A stretch of 14,880 bases of DNA from Moraxellaceae bacterium. GTDB taxonomy: Bacteria; Pseudomonadota; Gammaproteobacteria; Pseudomonadales; UBA3067. The position numbers and the translations under genes are program-made. Shown here piece by piece: positions 1 through 9,800 of the stretch. Each line of letters starts with the position of its first letter. The stretch's first letter is position 1. Below the pieces are notes generated by a model. That model was not told where the DNA came from. It did not search any database and saw only the letters and a program-made list of their open reading frames with translations. The DNA is taken from contig NVTH01000001.1 of the NCBI GenBank assembly GCA_002401525.1, forward strand, positions 35,436-50,315, written 5' to 3'.

Positions 1-806
1 TGACTTACCTGCTGGCTTGCCATCATCGATGCCAATGCCGCTAAATCAAGGCGCTGCTCATCGGACACCACATTAAGCGTAGCGCCCGCCATCAAGCACG
101 GCCATATTTCCCAAACACAGGCGTCAAAACCAAACCCCGCCATTTGGGTGCAAACAGAATTAGAATCAACCCCAAAATTTTGCGCAGTCCACTCGGAGAG
201 ATTTTTTAATCCTTGATGCTCAATTAAGACCCCTTTAGGTTTGCCGGTTGAGCCTGACGTGTAGATGACATACGCCAAATCATTAGGCTTGGGCAACGTC
301 AGAGGAGGGGTATAATTTTCGGATCCAACAGATAATTGTGCCGCTTCCAAGACCTCTTCAAGCACAATCATTTGAATCCCAAGTGATTCGAGTAGGGGCT
401 CCAAAGAGACTTGCAAACTACGCTCAATCACACAGGCCTTAGGGCATGAGTCTCGCAACATGGTTTCAATACGTTGCTCTGGAGAACTGCTATCGATAGG
501 CACATAGGCGCCACCGGCGAGATGCACACCGAATAAAACCGGCACCATTGCAGCTTGACGATTAAGGCAAACCGCAACCAGGTCTTGCGATTTAAAATCA
601 TTCGATATTAAATCAGCACTAAAATAATCCGCCGTCTTCAGCAATTCAGCGTAACTAATTTCGCTACGATCATCCCGCACCGCGATTCCATTAGGATTGC
701 TACGCACACTTTCAATTATCGCTTCCGTCACTGTAGAACCAGAATGACGATGACCTAAAGGACTGGTACACCAATCACCCAATAATTGACTGCGATCCTC
801 ATCATC
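1..806 (-). other. A3 adenylation domain, partial, substrate unknown
   Basis: Visible residues 3581-3848 cover the linker and motifs A1 to A4: ISYAELLKTADYF, GGAYVPIDSSSPEQR, YTSGSTGKPKG (from Tyr3762), GFDACVWEIWPCLMAGATL. The window ends about 30 residues after A4, before the next pocket residues, so only D235, A236 and W239 can be read. D-A-W opens several codes (for example Leu and Phe variants), so no substrate is called. Confidence 0.92.
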
Positions 807-3800
807 CAATAAGGAAATTTGCCCCACCGATTGACTGTCACCAATAAGCTGTCGAATAACATGATTCAACTGCCGCCCTAACCGCGCCATAATGGTTTGA
901 TTAAACCAACGGTCGTCGTAAGAAAAACGCACCGCAATTTTCTCACCAGGCATCACAATAATGGTTAATGGAAAGTTGGTCTGTTCAACACTCTCCACCG
1001 CATCAATCTGAACCGAAATCTGATCGGTTTTTAACGCTTCACTCACCGGATAATTTTCAAACACCAACAAGCTATCAAATAATCGTTGGTCTCCTTCCAC
1101 TTCAGTAAGACGATTAATTTCGAACAACGGCATGTATTCGAATTCGCGCGATTGCAACTGGCCCTCTTGAATAGATTGCAGCCACTCAAGAACAGGCGAT
1201 TCATGGTCGAGGGACATGCGTAATGGCAGTGTATTAATAAATAAACCCACCATTTGTTCAACGTCAGCAATGTCTGCGGGACGTCCGGATACCGTCGTAC
1301 CAAACACTACATCCGTTTCATTACTGTAATGACCTAGTAACAATGCCCACGCCGATTGGAAAACTGTATTGACGGTAATTCGATTCTTTTTACCAAATTG
1401 CTCTAACTGCGTTTGTAATTCAGAGTCCAGCTGAAAATCATAAACCGGATTATCCACCGAGTTTATGTCATTCAAACGATGAGACGATTTCATTCCTAGT
1501 ACGGTAGGATGAGTAAAACCAGCTAAATTCTGCTGCCAATAATCCGAGGCTAACTGTTTTGGTTGTTCCGCTAACCAAGTAATGTAATTTTTATATTTAC
1601 CCGCCTCAGCAAACACCACCTGTTGATTCTGCAAAGACAATTCATACAGCTGAAAAACTTCCCCTACCACCAATGAAACAGACCAACCGTCTAATAAAAT
1701 ATGGTGGAAACTCCACACTAATTTCTGCAAGCCGTTGCCATGGTCAATTAAAGCCACCCGCATCAAAGGCGCTTGATCAAACTGAAACCCTTTCTTACGA
1801 TCTTCAAGCAAATATTGTTCGCTTTCTTGCTCAGATAAATTTAATTGGCTAAAAGGCAAGGAGACTTTATCCAGCACCAATTGCAACGCACCATGATCGG
1901 CGCTTTCAGGCAAATAGAGGCTTCTTAAAATATCATGGCGTCGAATGACTTGATGCCACGCATCCATCAGTTTTTCTGGATTAAGACTGCCTTTGATATT
2001 AAAACAATGTTGTTCAAAATAAACCGCCGAATCCTCATCCAATAGCGCATGAAACATCATGCCGTGTTGTAACGGAGACAATGCGTAAATATCGTCGAGC
2101 GCAGGATAACGTTGACACAATTCATCGATCTGAATTTGGCTCAGTGGTGTCGAATTAAAATCGGCGGGAACAAAACCAAAATTTTGAGGGTCGAGGCAAT
2201 GGGTCAAGATTTCCAACAAGCGCGCTTCAAATTGTTGAGCCAGCGCCTCTACAAATTGCACATCGAGGTTATCGCCACTATAGCGAAAACCAAATTGCAT
2301 TTTGCCTTGCACAACGATGGCAAATACATCCAGCGCATAGGGCTGAATTTCATTCTCATTGCGCTCAGACCCAGGGGTCTCAGAGGCCAATTGAAAGAAT
2401 TCACCTTCACTAAATGAATTATCCGTTTGGCCTAAGTAGTTAAAGCTAATCTGACTATTTTCCAAGGCCTCAAGGGAGGCGCCAAAGTCGCCGTCATTTT
2501 TTAAATGCTTAATCAGACCGTAGCCAAAGCCTTTATCGGGGATTTGTCGCAATTGCTGCTTCACGGCTTTTATTTCTTCGCCTACGGACGCATCTTTTGG
2601 CAGCGTCAATAAAATTGGATACAGCGACGTAAACCAACCCACGGTACGACTGACATCAATCGCATCACTGACCCATTCTCGACCGTGCCCTTCCATGTGC
2701 AATAAACAACTCGATTGCTGACATTGCTCCGCCAAAGCGGACGTAAGTGCCGCTAACAGTAAGTCATTAATTTCAGTCTTATAGGCTTTATTGGCTTCCA
2801 ACAACAATTGCTGGGTATGTTGCTCACTCAACTCAAATTTAAATTCATTGCAATCTTTAATTCGATGCGGATCGTTGCTCTTAAGAGGAAGTCGAGCCAC
2901 CTCACTCGCATCAAGGCTCCCCCAGAGATTCTGCCAATAGGCCATTTGTTGATGCACCGCGTCACTTTGAGCGAGCTTATGTTGTGCAATACTCCATTGG
3001 GAAAATGACGTCGATTTTTCACCCAAATTAATGGTCTCGCCCTCTAGGGCCTGGGTTAAACCAATTTGCAAATCCTCTAATAATATTCGCCAGGAAACCC
3101 CATCAATCAACAGATGATGCACCACCCAAAACAAACGATATTCGTTATCTGATAATTTAAGCAGTACTATTTTAAAAAGCGATCCAGATCCCAAGTCAAA
3201 ATTCGATTGCACTTGCTGACCAATGGTGGCAATAATTATGTCAGCTGATTCACGACTGTCACTGTAATCCAAACTCTCAAACACTTTGGAACTGGCGTCG
3301 GTAAAATAATTAAGCGGTAAATAGCATTGCTGCCATATTTTTACTGAATTGAGCGCTTTTGAATGATGTTCTTTTAAATTATTTTTCTTCAAGCAATCTT
3401 GCGTCGAGCTATCCTGATTAGAATGGCTAAAGTGACTGCGTAAATAGTCGTGCTGTTCCACCATCGCATGCACGGTTTCTTGCAAACAACGCTCTAGTTC
3501 TGCGGCAGCTACCGGGCTGACTATTTTTAACAGCAGCGACATATTCCAATGTTGTGGTGCAACCAAGGGCAAATCAAAATACCATTGTTGTATCGGCGTA
3601 ATCAGAGCCGCTTGTGTCACCAAGCCTTGCTCCGCACTGATCTGCACACCCTGCTTCGCTGCTTGAGCAAGTTTAGCGATGCTTTGTAATTCAAATATTT
3701 GTTTGGCTGTGATTAATATACCCACTCTTTTAGCACGACTTATCACCTGAATGCTAAGTATTGAATCGCCACCTAATTCAAAATAATTGTCGTCGATGCC

Positions 3801-6800
3801 AACACTTTCTACCCCAAGTACTTGCGACCAAATGTCACACAACGTGGTTTCAGTCTTGTTACGTGGAGCCACTTTGCTAAGGGTAATACTTTCAAATGAA
3901 GGCTCGGGCAACGCGTTACGATCTAACTTTCCGTTAGCAGTAACGGGTAAACGAGATAAAAATATAAACCTAGCGGGCACCATGTAATCAGGTAAATGCT
4001 GGCCCACGTATTCTCTAATGGAACTCGACTCCAGGCTCGGCTGCGCTTCATCAATGACCAAATAAGCAACCAGTCGTTTCACTCCCTTGTCATCACTGTG
4101 GGCCATTACCGCAGATTGTCGAATCTGTGCATGATCATCCAACAAAGCTTCTATTTCGCTTAACTCAATACGGAAGCCACGAATTTTTACCTGTTGATCA
4201 ATGCGGCCTACAAATTCGATCGATCCATCGTCTCGAAAACGTGCCATATCACCGGTTTTATACAGCACCTTACCGTGACCGAATAATTCGGCGAAGGGGT
4301 TCGGCACAAACACCTCGGCCGTTAATTCTTCTTGATTAAGATAGCCGCATGCAACGCCATCACCAGCAGTACAAAGTTGCCCCGGAGTGCCCACTGCAAC
4401 CGGATTAAGTTGCTCATCAAGAATGTACACTTGAGTATTTGCAATGGGTTTACCCACAGAAACCGATTGCCCGATCTCTGCAGCACTGCTTATCAAATGA
4501 AAAGTGGTAAAGGTACAGTTTTCGGTGGGGCCATAGCCGTTGGTTAATTGAATTTCCGGATAGGCCTCGAGTACAGCCTTCGCCGCGCCGACCGACAATA
4601 CATCACCGCCAGTAATAAGGTATTTTAAACCGGCAAAACTTTGCAAACTAAATTCTGCCTGGTAATTAAATAGCGCTGTGGTTATGAATATTGAATTAAC
4701 CTTTTCCGCCCGAATTAAGTCCCCCAAGCCCCCCGCTTCAATCACCCCGGTGGGGGCAATCACTAAGCGACCGCCATTTAGAAGCGCGCCCCAAATTTCT
4801 AAAGACGAGGCATCAAAGGGTACCGATGCAATTTGGATAAACACTGTATCCGTATTCAGCGGCATAAAATTGTTGTTCATCACCAAACGAGTAATGCCTC
4901 GCTGAGGAACAAAAATACCTTTCGGATTACCGGTAGAACCGGAGGTGTAAAATATAGGCCCTAAAGTTTCAGCACCCACATCACTCACGCTCGGATTTTC
5001 AATTGAATAATCTTCACAGGCGGATTCAAAATCAATCAGGTCTGCTTCGATAAATTCCAATTTAGCCCGACTCGAACGCGGCAGGAGCAATCTTTTTGCC
5101 CCAGCGTCTTTTACCATAAAGGACAATCGCTGAGCAGGATAATCACTTACCAACGGCACAAATGCCGCACCAATCTTTAATACCGCAATAATGGAGACTA
5201 TAAGCTCAACATTTCGATCCGCACAAATTGCCACCACTTCATGCTGACAAACGCCTTCCGCCACTAAAAAATGAGCGTATTGATTGGCTTTTCGATTGAG
5301 ATCCTGATAACTCAGGTGCTCGCCATTAAACGTCAGCGCAATAGCGTCCGGCGTTTTTTCCACGGCCTCTTCAAAGAGCTGAGCGATGGTTTTTTCTTTA
5401 GGATATTCACGAACCGTATTATTCCAATCGCCTATAATTTTTTGCTTTTCGGCGTCATCAACTAAACAAATCTGATCAAGCCGAAGGGAGCTTTCTTTGC
5501 CATCGGAATCCACCATCTGCTGAAGAATTAATTGATAATAATCGAATAATCGCTTTATAAATTTTTCTCTGTATAAAGCCGGATCGTAAGACACCCCGAT
5601 GTCCAAAGTTTGCCCCGGGTTAAGTACCATTGTGATGGGAAAATTAGTGTGCCAATGATTCTTTAGCTCTCCTACCTCTATCCCAGGCAAGCCCTCCTTT
5701 AACGCATCATCAATAGGAAAATTTTCAAACACAAACAAGCATTCAAATAAATTTTGATTTTTCAATTTACAATAACGTTGGATATCTGCCAACGGCGTTA
5801 ACTCGTGTTTAATCACCGCCAACTGAGCTTGCTGAAATTTCTGCAGCCACGGCAGCAAAGGTTGTTGCCCAACCTCCACAAACATGGGCAAGGTATTAAT
5901 AAACAAACCCGCAGTGTTTTCTATTTGATCAATTTCCACCGGCCGCCCAGAAACCGTGACGCCGTAACAAATGTGCTTTTGACCCGACAGCCGGCTTAAT
6001 AAAATGCTCCATGCGGCTTGATAAAGCACGTTAGGGGTTAGACGATTTCGTTGCACAAAGCAATTAATTCTGGAAAATAATTCACCATCCACTTCCTGAC
6101 TTATATGACGACGCCGTTTCGATGGCCGACCACTGCTAATATTTCTCGGCAGCTCAGTGGGACGTTCAAAATTTTCTAGATGTCGGGTCCAAAACAGCTC
6201 GTCCTTAGATTTATCTAAACCCTCGACATGTTCGATAAATCGTTCATAGGATGGTCCTCGCGGCAACTGAATTGTCTGCCCTTGAGTCGCAGCAATATAA
6301 CGAGTGAAAGTACTGCTTAACACTAGACCTAAAGACCAACCATCCAGAATAATGTGATGAAAGCTAATCATTAATTGATACTGCTGACTCTCAAAGTGCA
6401 ATAATAAAAGCCGTAATTGGGCGTTACCCGCTAAATCAAATTCATTTTCAAGGTCTTGATCTTTATATTCTTGAATTGTCTCATCGTTCAATTCCTGACC
6501 CAACTGAACAACATTAAAATCCACAACCCGGCTCTTGAATACCACCTGTAACGGCTCATCTTGGTCCAACCAAAGAAATGAGGTTCTTAATATGCCGAAC
6601 TGATCAAGCGTTTCTTGCCAAGCCTGTTGTAATATTTCAACTTGTAAATTTCCCTTTAAAGGAATTACGATTTGCTCGTGATAAAGGCCCGTTTTGCTTT
6701 CATACAAACTGTGAAACAACATGCCCTTTTGCATCGCTGTTAAAGGATAGATTGCTTCTATTTCACGCCGGTGATGCGCTTTTACTGTGGGCTGTAAACA

Positions 6801-9800
6801 ATCATTTAATTCGTCTGCTGGAATATTAATGAGCGGAAAATCACTGGGGGAATACCCGAAATTGCCCTCAGCGCAACAATGCTGAATGCATTCCTGAACC
6901 GCTTTATAAAATTCATCGGCGAAGGCCTCAATGCTAGAGCGATTAATTCGAGCCTGACTGTAACTTACCGTAAATCGCAACGCACCTTGAGTCACTGCGC
7001 CATTCACTTCCAATTCATAACGGCGTTGATTACGGGCTGCAAAGTTACTCGCGACCTTTTGTTCAGACAGTCGAAATAACGCACTGTCCTGTTGTTGATT
7101 TGAAAATTGACCTAAATAATTAAACAGCACCGGCGCATCTTTCGCTGAATCATTGAGCTTACTTTTATTTGACCAATACTTTAGGGCGCCATACCCCAGG
7201 CCATGGTCAGGAATGGCGCGAATAATTTCTTTATGCGCCAAAATATGTTGCTGCCAATCACCTTCGTAGTTATTGAAACTTTGAGGATAAATCGAAGTAA
7301 ACCAACCCACAGTGCGCGTTAAATCAATTTCCTCAATGGGTAATTCACGACCGTGATGTTCTAAATTAACACGGACTCTATCGTTACCGGTCCAACGAGA
7401 TAAGGCGCGAGTTAAGCAGGCCAATAACAGCTCTTCCGTTTCAGTACCATAGGCCTGGTGCGCAGTTCGTAACAACGCTTCGGTGGTATCCCGATCGAAA
7501 AGCACTTCATGACTGGCTGCATCACTGAAAGAATGACTGCCCTGCAGATCATCGACCGGCAATGCAAATGAAACATTGGCACTGACCGACCGCCAATATG
7601 CGAGCTGATCATCGAACAAACCGTCAGCAACGCGTTGTTTAAATAGTTCGCTGTATTGTTGAAACGAGGTTGTTTTTTGGCCCAACTGAATGACCGAGCC
7701 ATCTTCCAACTGACTTAAAGATTCATTTAAGTCATCCAATAATATTCGCCAAGAAACCCCATCCACCACCAAATGATGTGCGGCCACAAACAAAAAGCGC
7801 GCTACTTTATTTTCCGGCAATGCTTTTTCAAGCAAGGCAAATTGAACCATCGGTCCTTTTTCAATATCACAGCGTTCCTGAATAGCTTGGGTGACAGACA
7901 CCAGCGTTTCATCGTCCGTCAATTGATATCGTTTAATGACTGCTTTATTGCAAGGAGCATTTTGCGCTCCAGTAAACTCTTTCCCCCCAGCATTACCTTT
8001 TTGGGTCTCTTTAAAGCAAAGAGTTAAACCGTCGTGCTGTTCAACCAAGGAAGCACAGGCTTTTTCGAGCAGCTCTAGATTCACTCGCTCGTCGACTTCC
8101 ACCAACACCGACTGGTGCCAATAATCCGGCTCAACTAAATTCTGCTCAAAAAACCAATGTTGGATCGGCGTCAGAGTAATAGGCCCTTCAACCCGACCTT
8201 GCTCAGCAATAATATTACGAACCTGTTGCGTCACTCGGCTCAATTCAGCAATGGTTTGATTTTCAAATATTTGCTTGGCGGTAATATTAATGCCGCTGCG
8301 TTTGGCCCTGCTGACTATTTGAATCGTGAGAATCGAATCGCCACCGAGCTCGAAAAAATTATCGTTAATGCCCACTAAATCGAGATTTAACACCGCTTGC
8401 CAAATTTCGGTCAACTTAATTTCATTGTCAGTTTGCGGGGCGACGTAGGCTTTTTTCACCACGCTGGACTGCGATCCATCCACCAATCGATGCGCATGCA
8501 ATGCCTTATGGTCCACTTTGCCATTCGCAGTTAACGGAAACTCTTCCACGGTGACAAAAAATGACGGCACCATGTAATCTGCAAGGCGATCTTTCAATGC
8601 TTGGCGCACTTCGGCGATATCAAAATTAATATCATCCGTCGATTTATCAGAATCTTTACGCGGAATAAGATAAGCGACAATATTTTTCTGGGCTTTTTCG
8701 TTCTCTTCCACGAGCACGATACTTTCTTTCACACACGCTAATTCATTCAGTGACGTTTCGATTTCACCTAATTCGATGCGGAATCCGCGCACTTTGACCT
8801 GGTTGTCTATTCGGCCTAGATATTCAATATCACCGTTGGCTAAATACCGCGCCAAATCACCGCTTCGATAAACCCGCTGCGCCTCAAGACCTGGAAGTTG
8901 TAAGGTAATAAATTTTTCATCATTGAGAGTCGAACGATTTAAATAGCCTTGGGCTACACCCGCGCCACCGATATACATTTCGCCTTTGACACCGGCAGGC
9001 ACCGGATTTTGGTAGGCATCCAAAAGATACACATTGAGATCGGCGATCGGTCTCCCTATATTGCTAGCGCGATTAACAAGGTCCTGTTGACTGATCGGGT
9101 GGTAGGTTACGTGTACGGTGGTTTCGGTAATTCCGTACATATTAATCATCGCGGGCTGATCCAAACCGTAACGATCGGCCCACGTGCGCAATGAGTTATA
9201 ATCCAGCGCTTCGCCACCAAAAATAACATAGCGCAAATTAAAATTGTCACAGTAGCCCTGACCCTGATCAACGTAGACCAGCTGACTAAAGGCCGACGGC
9301 GTTTGATTCAACACCGTTACTTTTTGATCGATTAACAACTGATAGAAATCTTCAGGTGAACGTGCAATCCATTGCGGCACAATCACTAATTGCCCGCCAT
9401 GAAAAAGCGCTCCCCATATCTCCCAGACCGAAAAATCAAACGCATAGGAATGAAACAAGGTCCACACATCTTGATCATTAAATTGATACCACGAGTCGGT
9501 GGCATCGAATAAACGAATCACATTTTGGTGTGGAATTAAAACGCCTTTGGGGCGACCAGTAGTCCCCGAAGTATAAATAATATAGGCAATGTCAGTGGGT
9601 TCAACCTTCACTTGAGGATTTGACTCGCTCAAGCTCGCGATCGAATGCGACTCACTTTGCAAAGCAAACGCCTGTATCGATTTGTAATCAGTCAGAAGTT
9701 GATCGGTGTCCACTAACATCCATTGAATGCCAGCGTCTTCGATAATAAATTGCACTCTTTCTTTTGGACTGCTTAGATCTAGCGGAACATAGGCGCCTCC

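Noticed and set aside
1..806. Assigning a substrate to the third A domain from D-A-W
   Set aside because: Only three pocket residues are inside the window; several different amino-acid codes share them.
2112..2417. Plus-strand and off-frame minus-strand open frames of 60-100 codons scattered through the window
   Set aside because: They all lie antisense to, or in another frame of, continuous NRPS domains with conserved motifs, and none shows a recognisable domain of its own; they are shadows of the real genes.
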